DNA of 64,000 bases from Piromyces finnis (GCA_002104945.1 MCFH01000031.1:237501-301500), one strand, 5' to 3'; positions 36,506-50,887 are shown, numbered from the stretch's first letter. Translations and numbers: made by a program. Notes: generated from the letters alone by a model not told the origin.

Positions 36506-39500
36506 ATGAAAGCTATTGTCAATGCAAAAGATAATGAAAATAATATGTCAAATGTTTTAATGAATAAAACAATAAAAAAAACTAGTGCTTCCTTTAAAAC
36601 AGGAGAGTCAGGAAAAAAAATAAAAATTGATATAAATGATATGAGTTCAGATTTTAATATTAATAAAAATAAAAAAATAATAGTAAATTCACCTGCTGTA
36701 TCATCTCCATTGACAATTATTAAACATATTTCTAAAGAAATTAATCAAAAATATCAAGAAGAGGAAGAAGAAATTGACAATTTTAATGATATTGATTGTG
36801 ATGAATTAGAAAATAAGTTGGATTTATATAGAAATCATGATGAAAGTTTTAATTCAATAAATAATAAAAATAATCTTTATTTTGGAACTTATGAAGATTT
36901 ATGTAGTAGCTCAAATTTTAATTCAAACTCTATGACTACAAGTTATTCATTGAAAAATATTTCAACTTTTAACAATGATATATACGTTGATGAAAAAAAA
37001 AACAAGAAAAAAAAACATATTACCATTAATGGCCCTATTACATTTCCTAATTCTGATGATAAAAATAACATATCCACAAATGGTGAAGTAATAAATAATT
37101 TCAATGTACACAAGAATAATTCTACTCCTAATACTCCTGTATCAACTTTGGCTGATAAAGTATGCAATTTAAAGTATCCATTTACATCATTTATATTGAA
37201 AAAGAAACTAGGAAAACGTGCAAATAAAAGTTCCAGTGTTTTAGATAATCATGAAGATAAAGGAAAAGATGATAATTATTTATATAATAATCATTTTGAT
37301 AATGCAAAAAATAATTCTTTTAATATGATTTCAAGTTATAATAAAAATATTAATAACCATAAGGGTTTAAGTGAATCAGTGTTAGAATTATATGATTCAA
37401 AAGAAAATACAGAGGAAAAACAAAAATTAAGTGATGAAAATAAAATTGGTAGTCCTTTAGGAGAGATAGTAGATTTAGACATCTCATCAATTAAAAAATC
37501 AAATTCTAATCCGAAAATAATAGATAATACAAGTCGAAGTATATCTCAATCTACTATAAATTATGCTAATAATATGACTACCGTAACCTCTGATACTATT
37601 ACTGGTACTATTCACAATTTAAATAATAAAAACGGTAATAAAATACCAATTGAAATTTATGATGATGAAGATTTTGACTTTAGTGGTATACAGGAAAATC
37701 AGACCTTGAAACTTAATGAAAATTTAATGGGGTCCAATTCTTCTTCAAGTTATAATTCTATTAATTTCAATCCTCTCTTTCAGAAAAACTCTCTCAATAA
37801 TGATGTTTTTAACAATATCAATAAAATTAGTAATAGTAATAATAGCAGTAAAAATAATAGTAATAATCATGTAGAAGTATACGATGATGAAGATTTTGAT
37901 TTCACCGATTTAAGTGATCAAAAACTAAAAATTGATGAAAAATTACTCCGACCAAATGCAAATAATCAGCCGTTAAATTTAAAAGTATTGTTAGATATGA
38001 AAGAAAAATCAGATGATTCAAAACTACCTTATAATACAATATCATTATCAACTTACCTTTCAACCAATCCAGATGCTAAAAAGAAGAATGGGCTAATAAA
38101 TAAAAATATGGAATCATATATTGATGATGATTTTGATGATTTTGATAGTCAAGATGTAAAAACAAATTTGGATCCAAATACTAGTTGTGTTGATAATGAT
38201 GCCGCTGTAAGTAAATCAATGGAAAGTAAAAAATCTATGAAAAGTGTAAATCAAAATAATAATAATAAATTCCAAAACATAGAAATCTACGATGATAATG
38301 ATTTTGATTTTACTGATATTGGAAATCAACCAATAAAAATTGATGAAAAATTGCTAAATCCAAATCGTGGTAATCCTAATATGTTTAATCCTTATAGTAT
38401 ATGTGAAATAAATAATATTAAGGGTAAATCAAATGATTCCAAAACCTCAATGAAAACACCATATCAAACTATATCATTAAATTCTTTTCATTCTTACCTT
38501 ACTAAAGATAAGTTTACTAAAGATAATAATTTAACTAACATTATTAATAATGAATATGAAAATTTACTGTCTGAAACAAAACATACATTTGATGATACTT
38601 TTTCTTTAAGTAGTAATGATTCTGATTTCCTTTCCGGGAAATCAGAATCAGCTGCTCCTATAAAGAAAAATACTAATTCTAAATCTAGCAGCGATAATAG
38701 TAATATTAGAAATCAAAAAGAACATATCGACTTCTTGAAAGATACAACTTTAATTTCACAAACCACTCAAAGTAAAATAGATGATGATATTGAAAGTAAA
38801 GATAATATAAATGGGTATAAAGATGATAATCAAAAGGATAATACTCATACTTTAATGAAAGATAATGTAAACAACATTAATCCAGTATATAGATGTGATT
38901 CTCTTAAAGCTATCATTTTCCAGAAATTTTTTGGTATTGAGCCGAAAGAAGATGTTAGTGAGAATTTTCAGGAAACAAATGATGAAGCTTATCATTGTTT
39001 ATTAGATGAACTTACAGATATTATTTCCAATGGAATAAGAAATTCAGCATCAGAAGATCAAGAAAAGACTAAGGATGTAAGAAAAATTATTGCAGATATT
39101 AATCAAAGAGGTATTGAAATGAGAAAAGCAGCTCATGTTCATCCATTAAATCAGTCTTCTGTTTTTTCATCTGAACAAGATGCCCATCATGCTGTAAAAG
39201 GTAAAAATATTTTGAAAAAGAAAAAGCGTCATGCAAAAAAAAATACCCATAAAGTTGGAAAAAGTTCCAATGCCTCTTCTACTATTCTTCGTGAAATGGA
39301 TTTCTTTAAAAAGAATATGACATTGGATAAAAATATAAAAGATGTTTTAGAAGATAACAATAAAAAGGAAAAGTCTATTGAAGAAGATAAAGTATTACAA
39401 GATACTCAAGTTGAATCTGAGAAGCCTATTTCTAAAATTCGAGTTTCAAGTGATGGGTCTTTAATTCCAAATACTTTTTCTGAAATATTTAAACAAAGTA

Positions 39501-40865
39501 TTGCTGTTAAAGCACCTATCAACTATGAACAATCAAATTCCATGGATCGAGAACAAGTGCCATTATCAAAATCATTTAATAAGTCATCCTCGAGTCGATT
39601 ACAATATCATAAATTTTTAAGTAAGAATCAATTTGTTCTTTCCGATTCAATGATTAGACATATTAATCGTTTTAAAACATCTTCTCAAGAAAATGCTAAT
39701 TATTCTATAGATAATTTATTTGATTCTTTACAAAGTCAAGAAATTCTTGATAAGATATTATCTAATCATGATAATGTAATCGATAATAATTCATTGAGTG
39801 AGCTATTAGCTGCTGAATTTCAATCTATTAGTGATTACGATGAGGAAACAAAATTTAATTTGAATTCAGAGCCTTCTCTTGATAATTTCAATCGTAAAAA
39901 TCTTAATGCTTCCATTTCAAAGGATAAAGTGAAAAGGGCATTCAAGTATATTGACTCTATTCGTAAAACAAATTTAGACACAAATATTACTTCTCCTATC
40001 AATTCTTTATTTTCATCCAAACGTAACCAACGTTCATGGAATGGTTATGATAAAGTGACTACTTTTAAAAGAAATCACCTTTATTATACTATCATGGATA
40101 TTATTAATGATATTAAAAATGATATTTTTTGTAATCCATGGAATGAATTAAATGAGTATGTAGATGATAATAGTTTAAAAAAAAATTTTTTTTTTCCCAT
40201 ATTAATGAAAAAAGTTATTTATATAATATATATATATACTTTTTAAACTAATAAAATTTTATATGATGGTTTTATTAGAAAATTAAATAAAGCTATTCTA
40301 GAGAATATTGAATGGGAAGAGTCAATACAACAATTTCAAACACATTGGAAACGAGAGCGTCAAACATTCCCGGAACTTCAAGTAAATATTGAGTGATATA
40401 GAATAACGAGGATAAAAAAAATTAAAAAAATTATTTATCATTATTATTATTTATTATTTATTATTTATTTTATTTTTTTTATTTTTATTTTTATTATTTA
40501 AATAGTCTGAATTAGAAAAATGGAATGATGAATATAATGAACAAATGAATATAATTGAAGAATATAATCGTGAATTAAAAATTCTTGATCAACAAATAAA
40601 TCTTAGAAAACAGAGAACCAAACAATTTCTAATGTTATTTATTGGTTTAATATTTACCGAAATAATAGTTCTTTTCTATTTAAGGTAAGAGATATTAGTA
40701 TAATAAAAAAAATATTTATTTCATTTTTGAATAATTGTTAATATTAAATTATATCAAAGATTCTTTATATTTACAGATACAATACCTTCTAATATGAATA
40801 CTAATGGTTTTTGGCTTCCTTATCTTAAAACTGTTATTCAAAATATTTATCCTTTTAATAAATAA
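36506..40865 (+). CDS. Large Asn/Asp-rich protein with acidic repeats and C-terminal membrane helix
   Basis: Not recognised. Four exons, 36506-40155, 40279-40381, 40506-40684 and 40760-40865, join in phase to 1345 residues. The first 1,200 residues are largely disordered and rich in Asn, Ser, Lys and Asp. Four copies of an acidic aromatic motif occur near residues 383, 457, 538 and 592: EIYDDEDFDF, EVYDDEDFDF, IDDDFDDFD and EIYDDNDFDF. Three are followed by a shared LKxxExL element (e.g. KIDEKLL). The C-terminus changes character: a coiled coil (about 1220-1290, WEESIQQFQTHWKRERQ to LDQQINLRKQR) then a hydrophobic helix (FLMLFIGLIFTEIIVLFYL) and a short tail ending PFNK. This resembles a membrane-anchored tether with cytosolic docking repeats; function is inferred only from layout. 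The last exon uses the acceptor at 40759; the nearer-consensus TTACAG at 40776 would stop after RYNTF. Confidence 0.75.
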
Positions 40866-41463
40866 ATCTTTTAAATTTTTTATTTAAAATTCAATTAAAT
40901 CCGATATACATTCATTACATCCTTTTTTATTTTTTATTTTTTGTATTACCATTTTAATCCTAATTTATAATATAAATTTATAATATCCCCATACTATAAT
41001 AGATGTCACTTTAATAATATATATATTTTTAAAATTAAAAAAAAAAATTTAAAAATAAAAGAAAAAAAAAAACTGGAAATACACAAAATTATGTTATTTT
41101 AATTAAATTTATTATTTTCAAAAATTTTGAAATATTTATATAAAAGAGAATGATGTTGAAAATTTAGTAATATTATAATAAATTAAAATTTAAATAAATT
41201 AATATATAAAAATATAAAAAAGTAATAATATTTTTTTTTTGTTAATATTTTTGTGTATATATCTTTTTATAACGTATGATTATATATATAAAATAATTCT
41301 ATTGTAATGAAAATTTATAATTTCTTTTTGTTTATGAAGAGATTTTCATATTTTCTACATCATATAAAAATTATAAGCGTTAATAAATAAAAGGCGTTTT
41401 TTCTCCTTGGTTCTAATGAATTATAATTCTATCTATTTTTTTTTCGAATATATTATATATTAT
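40866..41463. other. Convergent intergenic gap
   Basis: Between the 3' ends of the repeat/membrane protein (plus) and HAS1 (minus). A+T rich; no gene is seen. Confidence 0.5.
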
Positions 41464-43765
41464 TTAACGAGTCCATTGTCTGCCATCACTACTTCTTTTA
41501 CCAGAAGCGTCAGTAATGGAAGATTTTTGTTTTAAAAAGTGTTCCTTTCCTTCAATAGCCTTCTTATTTTTATAACCGGCACCGAAGCCACCACCACCTC
41601 CACGTCTTTGAATTCTATCGGTCTTTTGACTAGCACCAATTGTAATATTAACATGTGGTGGAACAGTGAAACCGTAAGCCTTAGCAACCTTTTGTAAATC
41701 TAAACTATTAACGTTGAAAATCTTTTTAAGAGAATGTGAAGCATAAGCTTGAAGATAGGAACGGTAACCATCACGAGCTGATTTATTTAAGTAGTAGTTC
41801 TTTTCAACAAGTTTTTCTAATTGAGATTGAACATTGGCAATTTTGTTTAATGGGAATTGATATTCGTTTAATGGAACTTTAGCATGCTTAAGGAAACGAA
41901 GGAAACCTAATTCAGTTGGTAATAAGAAAAGAAGAGCATGACCACTCTTGTTTAAACCACGAGCAGTACGACCGACACGATGAATATATTCTTTTGGATC
42001 ATCTGGTGGATCATATTGAATAATCCAATCAACAGCTGGAATATCTAAACCACGAGCAGCAACATCTGTACATAATAAAATACCAGTATCAGAATTAACA
42101 AATTCAAAGAAAGTGTTGGTTCTTTTTTGTTGCTTTTGACGACCGTGAAGTTCTAAAACTGGAATATCAATGTAGTTTAATAATTCAGCGTGATATTTAA
42201 CAGAATTACATGAGGAAAAGAAAACAATAACCTTTTTTTTTAAATTCTTTTTTAAGAAAGTAAATAATAATAAGAATCTTTTGTCACTTGGACAAATAAC
42301 ATAACCTTGTTCTAAACCTTCAACAGTAGCATTTTCTTTGTGTTCATCAACATTAATATATAATGGAGAACGCTTTAATGAAACACGAGCTAAATCTTCA
42401 ACCTTAGTGGTTTGAGTAGCAGAGAAGAACATAGTTTGACGTTCTTTAATATTATAATTTCATATATCATATACAATTTTTATTTTGGTTTGAATATAAA
42501 ATAATTGTAATTTATTTGCAATTTAATTTTATATTAATATATATATTTTAAATAATATTTAATTAATATTTTTTTCGATTATTCATTATTCAAAAGAAAT
42601 AATTCATATTTTTTAATTAAAATTTACCTTTTGGAAGTAATTTAATAATTTGTTTCATTTCTTCTTCGAAACCAACTTCTAAAATTCTATCAGCTTCATC
42701 AATAACTAAACATTTTAAATTTTTGAAGATGAATCCTTTGGTATTCTATTTTATTTAATAATTTTTTTTATAATTTTAAAGAATAAACAATATTTTCTTA
42801 ATAAATCAATTTCATTATTTAAAAGTTTGTAATATATAAAACATTATTATAATTAATATATTAAACTAATCTTACTTGAAGATGATCTAATAAACGACCT
42901 GGTGTTGAAACAAGTAAGTTAACACCCTTTGCTAACTTTTCAGCTTCAGCTTTTCTGTTTGCACCACCCATAACAATACCAAAAGTTTGGTGATGATATT
43001 TCATTAATTCCTTAGCAACACCAAAAATTTGAAGAGCTAATTCACGAGTTGGTGAAATAATGACAACACCAGTACCGTTTCTTGGTTTGAACTTTAAGCG
43101 AGCTAACATTTCAATAACTGGAATTAAGAAAGCTAATGTTTTACCAGAACCAGTCTTAGCAGCACCTAAAATATCACGACCAGTTAAAGCTGCTGGAATT
43201 GAACGGGCTTGAACTTCAGTCATTTTCTTAAAACCCATTTCTTGAATGGCTTTTAAGGTATTTTCAGAAGCTTTAAGAGCTTGGAAATCCTTATCAATTT
43301 CCTTATCAGCTAAATTATTTCAATCATTTTTATTTTTTTCAGATTTTTAAAAATTTGATTATTAATTGATAAGAAATTGTTTCATATTAATAATATTTAA
43401 TTTAGTTAATACTTTTATTTTTGATTTTTATAATAGTAAATCAATAATATTTGTTATTATAATTACTCATTTGATTGACTAATTCTCCGGAATTTTCTGT
43501 GGATTCTTCCATAACTTGATCTTCTATTTCTTTTAATTTCAATTTATTTATTTTATAAATTTTTATTTTAATAGATTTAATATTAATATTTTAATGATAA
43601 AATAATATTAAAAGATTAATAATTTTTTACTGAAATGTCTTTTATATATGATTTTTAAAGGAAAAATATATGTAATTTTAACTATACTTATTTTACAATT
43701 ATAATATTTATAATATATATAATATATTTTATTATTTTATTTATACCTTTATTATCCTTACTCAT
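41464..43765 (-). CDS. HAS1: ATP-dependent RNA helicase Has1/DDX18
   Basis: Nucleolar DEAD-box helicase that releases snoRNAs and remodels pre-rRNA during ribosome assembly. Five exons, 43765-43747, 43529-43467, 43309-42876, 42745-42628 and 42443-41464, join in phase to 537 residues. The short acidic N-terminus leads to the Q-motif region [14 protein letters not shown]. Then come motif [10 protein letters not shown], Ia PTRELALQ, Ib [11 protein letters not shown], motif [12 protein letters not shown], motif [38 protein letters not shown] and [11 protein letters not shown]. The family-specific C-terminal region ([17 protein letters not shown], then [14 protein letters not shown]) separates Has1 from other DEAD-box proteins. 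A Gly-rich run and a basic tail close the protein. All catalytic motifs are intact. The start codon was chosen because a 19-bp first exon splices in phase. Confidence 0.95.
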
Positions 43766-44986
<1,221 letters not shown>

Positions 44987-45838
44987 TTAAGGATAATATT
45001 GAATTCCAAAAACATTTAATCCAACTTTCGATATATTTAACCCAATTGTTTCTTCACAACCTGTAATATCCAAAAATTTTAATCTTTTACATTTTTTGAT
45101 AATTTGAGAGATTGATTTTTCAGTAACTAATTCACATCCCGTTAAATCCAATTCCTCCAAATTTGGACAATGCTCGGCTTAAGTGAATAAAATAGTTGTT
45201 AGAGTATAATAATTAAAGAAAGAAAAATACATTGTATATATACCATTATATTTATAAAGAATGCAATAACGTAATAACATAAAGTTATAATGATTTTATT
45301 ATGAATATTAGTTGAAAATTGTGAAATAAAATATTTTTTACTTAAATATATATTTACCCAAATCTATGATAGTTTCATCAGTTATACTATTGCAAAATGA
45401 AATATCCAATGCTTTAAATTGTAGTCCATAAAGTTTAACAATGCTTCTAATAGTTTTATCTTTTAAACATTTGCAAGTATTTAGGTTTAATGTATGAATA
45501 TTTGGACATGCATTTAAAATAGAAAGTAAATGGTCTGTTTTAACATCTAACCAACGATGAGGTATGTATTTTAAATTTACCTCTTCTACGTAATTACTAG
45601 GTGGTTTTAATTCTTTGATATAGCAATTAAATGGAAAACTATTAATTGCACAATTTTTTTTTGTTATAGTATTAATAAATATTCGTAGTGATTTTGCAGA
45701 AGTAATTAATGGTGCTTTATAAAGAATTGGTAATGTTAAATAATAAAGATTATGAGAAACTAATAAACAAGAATAAAGATTTCCAAATTTATCTAATTCT
45801 TTTAAAATTGATATTAAAATCTCATTAGGTAAAATCAT
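44987..45838 (-). CDS. F-box and leucine-rich-repeat protein
   Basis: Probable substrate receptor of an SCF ubiquitin ligase. Two exons, 45838-45358 and 45177-44987, join in phase to 223 residues. The first residues (ILPNEILISILKELDKFGNLYSC) form an F-box for Skp1 binding. They are followed by the usual short linker with YLTLPILYKAPLI. Cys-containing (AMN1/FBXL-type) LRRs come next: IHTLNLNTCKCLKDKTI, FKALDISFCNSITDETI, LEELDLTGCELVTEKSI and LKFLDITGCEETIGL. The repeat array is short, with four clear units, compared with 10 or more in many FBXL proteins, and ends abruptly at YYP. Substrate unknown. Confidence 0.85.
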
Positions 45839-47440
45839 TGTAATGTTTTTTTCCCCTTTTTGTATATTTCCTTTTTTTTTTATATATATATATATATATA
45901 TCTTTATTTTTCTATTTTGAAAAGATGTTAATAAATAACGGTGAAATTTTATTCCTCCATATTTTTTTTTTCAGTATTATTTAAATGTTGCTAAGCACTT
46001 GAGGTAAAAAATAAGGAATTCTTTTCGCTTTTATTAGCTACAATTTAATTTTTGAGTTATTTACAAAAGGATGATTTTAATAATAATAATAAAAAAAACA
46101 TTTATTTATTAATTTTTATAATTTTACCTTAGAAATAGATAGTTTTTTTTTTGATAATAAATATTTTTATTATTATTTATTTACACAGTTTTTACTGCTT
46201 CTGTTTTCTGCTTTTATTTTCTTTTATTGTTTCATTTGCTTTTTTTTTTTTTTTTTTAATCTATATTCAATGTTGAATTTTTCTATTGATAAGATTATTA
46301 TATAAAAATAAATATATGTAAAAATTAATATGATTGTAATGTTTAATTAATTTGATATAATTTATTAATAAAAAAAGTTAATTAAATATAGTTCAAAATT
46401 CAAAAATATAATAATATATATATTAAAATTATTGAGAATATGGCTAAGTTTTTTTTTTTTTTTCTTTTATATTTATTATAAAGATTAGTAAAGATTATTT
46501 TTTTTAATAAATATCTATGGTAATAATAACAATTATTATAATATTAGATTTACTTTTTGTCTATTACTTTATTATTATTGTCCATATTAATATTAGATAC
46601 ATTTTTTTTTCTTTTATTAAATAAATTAAAATTTGAAGCTTTAAATATAATTAATATATGAATAATATCGATCAATATTTTTTATTTTTTAAAGAAATAG
46701 CTTTATTATAATAATGAAATATTATAATAATAGTATTAATACTTTTAATAAATAAACAAAAAAAATAAGCAATAGTCAATATTCAAATCTATGATATTTT
46801 AATTATATGAAATAATAGATTTATGAAAATTTTATTTAATCGAAAAACTATTTTTTTTTATATATTAATTAATTGCAAAAAACTTTCAATAATATATTTA
46901 TTAAAACAGAAAAATAATGAAGATTAAATGATATTTATAGTTATTGGATTCATTCTAGTTTAACAATATACCATTACAACATATATCTTCCTATATAATG
47001 TCCAAAACAAAAACAAAATAATATATATATATATATATATATAAGAAAAAATAAAAACATTTTTTATAATATTAAATAAATATATATTGTTCTTTCCTTT
47101 CTCTTAACATTATAATATATAGTTCAACATATAAAATAATTATATAGTAAATTGCTATTAATAATTATGAAAAATGTTATATAAGAGCATTTTTATTAAA
47201 CCTATTACTACTATTCACAAACACATATAATATAATAACATTATTTTTATTTTTTTATTTTTATTTTTTTTATTTTATAAAAATGTATTGTATAATACAA
47301 AGATATGAAATTTATTAGTATTATACTACAATTTCATTATCAAAATGTTTTTTTATTAGTTTGTTTTATGATTTTTTCTTTTTGGATAATAATTCTTATA
47401 TTATATATTTATTTCATATTAATATATTAATATAATAAAT
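45839..47440. other. Intergenic region upstream of the F-box gene
   Basis: 1.6 kb, strongly A+T rich with T runs (46240-46258, 46449-46463) and AT dinucleotide tracts (45883-45901, 47022-47043). No gene is seen. Confidence 0.5.
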
Positions 47441-48001
47441 TTAATCCTTCTTCTTTAATAATGTAGATTTTGGTTTATTATCCTTTGGTTCTTCTTCTTT
47501 TGGTGGGACGTAAGCTTCACCAGTAACCTTGTTAATGTAATTATTCATGGTCTTGTTTTCTTTTTCAAGACGGGCAACAGTTTCACGAAGACCATTACGT
47601 TCCTTACGATAACGACCACTACGTAAAACAACTAAATGAAGTAAGTAAAGAACAATACCACTGTATAAAGTAAATATAAGAATATAGAAATCACGTTGAG
47701 TTTTATGTAAACTTTTTGTAGTTTGTGTAATAACTTCTTGACTAGTTGGGAACTTGTAAACTCTGTCAACTTGTTCATTTAAATACTTTAAATGACGTAT
47801 ATTGTCAGCAAGTAATAATGCAATGAAAACTTGAATAACTCCATAGCAAAATCTGATTTTATTTAATAAATCATTTTTTGAAGATGTGAATTTTTCGACG
47901 ATAGTACGACGGAATGGAACTCTCCATGGAACAGCTAAATATAAAATTAACAAGCATTGAATGCATAAAATGTAGGAAATAACTAAGATGAAAGGTGTCA
48001 T
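47441..48001 (-). CDS. BAP31-like ER membrane protein (Yet family)
   Basis: Endoplasmic reticulum cargo/quality-control membrane protein of the BAP31/Yet1-Yet3 family. Single exon, 186 residues. Three predicted membrane helices occur in the family order: residues about 3-24, 49-67 and 105-127. The family signature around the third helix is present (TQRDFYILIFTLYSG). A cytosolic coiled coil follows (ETVARLEKENKTMNNYI). The C-terminus LLKKKD fits a KKxx-type ER retrieval signal. Length is near that of yeast Yet proteins (about 200) and shorter than animal BAP31 (246), which carries caspase sites in its tail. The start Met directly precedes helix 1, as in homologues. Confidence 0.92.
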   Translation of the reverse strand: MTPFILVISYILCIQCLLILYLAVPWRVPFRRTIVEKFTSSKNDLLNKIRFCYGVIQVFIALLLADNIRHLKYLNEQVDRVYKFPTSQEVITQTTKSLHKTQRDFYILIFTLYSGIVLYLLHLVVLRSGRYRKERNGLRETVARLEKENKTMNNYINKVTGEAYVPPKEEEPKDNKPKSTLLKKKD

Positions 48002-48683
48002 TTTTATTCTATTTTAATTTAATTTTGTATTATTGTTTATTATCAAAATTGATTTATGTTTATATATAATTTGTAGTTTATATTCTTAATATTTTTAAAT
48101 AAAAAGATAATTTTATTTTTCTCTTTTTTTTGAAATTTATATTGGATATTTTTTAATAATCCTAAATTACTATTTTAAATATTTTTTGTTTTCTTTTTTA
48201 TAAAAGAAATTAATATAAAATATAAAAGTTAAGAATAAAAAAAGGAATTAACAAAATAAATTATAATTTATATTGCTTTCAATTAATAAAGTTTCAATTA
48301 GTCATTAATATTTTTTTTAATTCCTATTAAATTATATATTGATTTAATATATCATAAAATTTTAAAGATTTTCCATTAACATAGAACATATTTAATATAT
48401 TATAATATAAATAGTATAATAAATTAGATTTAATTATGAAATACCATATATAAAAATATATGAAGAAAGATAAAAAAAAAATAATATCAGAAAGTGGCAA
48501 ATGATGAATAATATTTTTTTCATTCTAAGTTATAAATATTAGGTCATTATAAATATTTATAGTATTATTTCGTTTTATTAAAATTACTAAAATCATACGT
48601 TATAAGTATTCATTTTCTTAGTAAAGAACAACTACAACAATAATAATTAGAGAAATCATTAATTATTGAATAATTATAATAGC

Positions 48684-48685
48684 AA

Positions 48686-48756
<71 letters not shown>

Positions 48757-48759
48757 ATA
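48684..48759. repeat. AAAT tetranucleotide microsatellite
   Basis: About 19 AAAT units. On the minus strand it translates as an artificial Tyr-Leu-Phe-Ile repeat, which is not a gene. Confidence 0.95.
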
Positions 48760-49038
48760 GATTATAAAAAAATTAAAAACAGGTGATAAATTATATACTT
48801 TCCTTATATTAATAAGGAAAATTAACAATTAGATAATGTCAAAATTCATGTATTGAAAATATTATTTTATGTAACATGATTAGTTTAAAAAAAATATGTG
48901 AAGATTTATATGTATATAACAAGAAAAAAATAATAAAAGAGAAGGATAATGCTTTCTTTTAGCAAATCTAATTAGAATAATCAAAGAAAAACTATTAAGT
49001 ATTTGAATTCAAAAACTTAAAATTTATTAATATATTAA

Positions 49039-49155
49039 TGGCGTACCCTTATAGAAATCATTATTGGAACCAAGCAATTTAAATATTTTTTATGGAGACA
49101 TTCATTAACTAATACTGAATTTTTTAAAGATCCTTCGGATAAACGATATGAAACT
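49039..49155 (+). pseudogene. Isolated exon-like fragment, unassigned
   Basis: A 39-codon block (WRTLIEIIIGTKQFKYFL through DPSDKRYET) with G+C content like local exons, flanked by very A+T-rich DNA. It starts right after an in-frame TAA and an out-of-frame ATG, and ends at GTAATA, a possible donor. No partner exon is found on either side. The W-R ... I-G-T-x-Q-F-x-Y-F pattern faintly recalls the NDUFA12/NDUFAF2 complex I family, but that is only a visual resemblance. It may be a gene relic or chance. Confidence 0.25.
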
Positions 49156-49510
49156 GTAATATTTTTTTTAAATTATCGTTTTTATAAAAATTTTAAATAT
49201 TCTTTTATTATAATAAAACACCTTAAAACATTTAATATTTATATTTTATTTATGTAATTATTCTTATTTTATTTATTATTTTATTTTATTTTTCTTTATT
49301 TTTATTTTTTTTCTATTTTTCTTTTTTATTTGCTTTTATTGTTTTTTTTAAAGTATTGAAGTTATTTTTTTTTAATTTTTTTTTATTGAATAAGAAATTA
49401 TATTATGCTAATTCATTCATTTTTATTTTTCTTTGATAATTGATTATTGTATGTTATACTTTTTTTACGACTTTATTAATATAATTTAAATTCTATTTAA
49501 AACACTTTAT

Positions 49511-50887
49511 TTAAAAGTAGCCTGGTAAAATGTATTCAATCTTACGAACAGCTTCTAGGTTTCTAGCTTCCTTGGCAGTAATAGAAGCAAATCTCATACT
49601 TCCCTTTAAAGCTTTAACTCTTGGTAATTCGACCTTGTTTTCGTATAAGGCTTCTTCTAAAGCTGGAAGAATATTAACAGCTAATTGATTGGCATTAGAA
49701 GTGTTAGCGTTTAAGTTAGCGACAACAGTTTCAACAGTAACAACTTCTTCAGAAACTCTCCAACTGTCATAATCAGTAGCCATACAAATCATTTGGTAGG
49801 CAATTTCAGCTTCCATAGCAAGTTTGGCTTCTGGTAAAACAGACATGTTAATAATATCACCACCAACCATACGGTACATGTTAGATTCTGCACGAGTAGA
49901 GAAAGCTGGACCTTCCATACAAATTAAACATTTGTCACGGTGCATTTCAACATTTTCACCTTGTAAGGTGTTTTTTTGACTATAAATGATATCAGCTAAA
50001 TCTTTGTTGAATGGTTCACCGAAAGCAATGTGAGCAGCACAACCCTTTTCAAAGAAGGTACTTGGACGAATACCCTTAGTACGGTCAATAATTTGAGATG
50101 GTAAAATGAAATCACGTGGCTTAATTTCTTCACGAAGGGAGCCGACAGCAGAGAAAGCAATAATAACTTCAACACCAATGGACTTTAAGGCAGCAATGTT
50201 AGCTCTGGCTGGAACTTCAGATGGGTTTAAGTGGTGACCAGTACCATGACGAGCAAGAAAAGCAACATGATTACCTGAAGCAGTTTCGCAAATAACAATC
50301 TTAGCACTTGGCTTTCCCCATGGCTATGTTTATTTATTAGAAGAATTAAGAAAATAATGATAATAATAAAAAATAAGGTTAATTTTTTTAAAAAAAAATT
50401 AAGAAAAATATTTAAAACTTATATAATATACAAGATTTATTAACTTTAAAAAACTATTTATTATTAAAATTTCTATGATAATTTAATTTATTAAATCTAT
50501 AATTAAATTTGAGTAAACTCGATATTTGATGGGAAACTTTCTTATTTAAATTATATTGCCTTCTTTTTTTAAAAGAAAAAAATCACATCCTTTATAATGC
50601 TATATATATGTAAATTGTAAAATTTTTATTATTATCTATTTAATTATCTATCTTTAAATTGTAAATTATTTATTTTGGCTTAAAAATATTCAAGAAATAT
50701 TTCTTATAGATTTGAAATCTTTGTTCAATAATGTTTATTTCTAATTCCAAATTCTTCGAATCTAAAAATTATCCTTATTAATATTTACAGTTTCTGGTTC
50801 AATTTCATCAACTGGCTTTAAGGTATCTAAACGGTATAAACCAGAACCACCAATGAATGCAATTTTAACGTCAGTGTACTTGCTCAT
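49511..50887 (-). CDS. MTAP: S-methyl-5'-thioadenosine phosphorylase
   Basis: Methionine-salvage enzyme (yeast Meu1) that splits methylthioadenosine, the by-product of polyamine synthesis, into adenine and methylthioribose-1-phosphate in the cytosol. Two exons, 50887-50789 and 50323-49511, give 303 residues. The first exon carries the phosphate-binding loop IAFIGGSGLY. The second has FLARHGTGHHLNPSEVPARANI, AFSAVGSLREEI, MEGPAFSTRAESNMYR, and GGDIINMSVLPEAKLAMEAEIAYQ, the last containing the MTAP/PNP substrate-binding region. It continues with MATDYDSW, a conserved region of this family. All key motifs are present and length matches the family (283-337). The 465-bp intron (50324-50788) is long for this locus. 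Confidence 0.95.

Larger units (their letters stand above)
48002..49510. other. Intergenic region upstream of the BAP31-like gene
   Basis: A+T rich. Contains an AAAT microsatellite at 48684-48759, a plus-strand exon-like block at 49039-49155 (listed separately) and pyrimidine-rich T tracts at 49260-49390. Otherwise nothing recognisable. Confidence 0.5.

Noticed and set aside
48610-48828. Minus-strand ORF with Leu-Phe-Ile-Tyr repeats
   Set aside because: Translation of the AAAT microsatellite.
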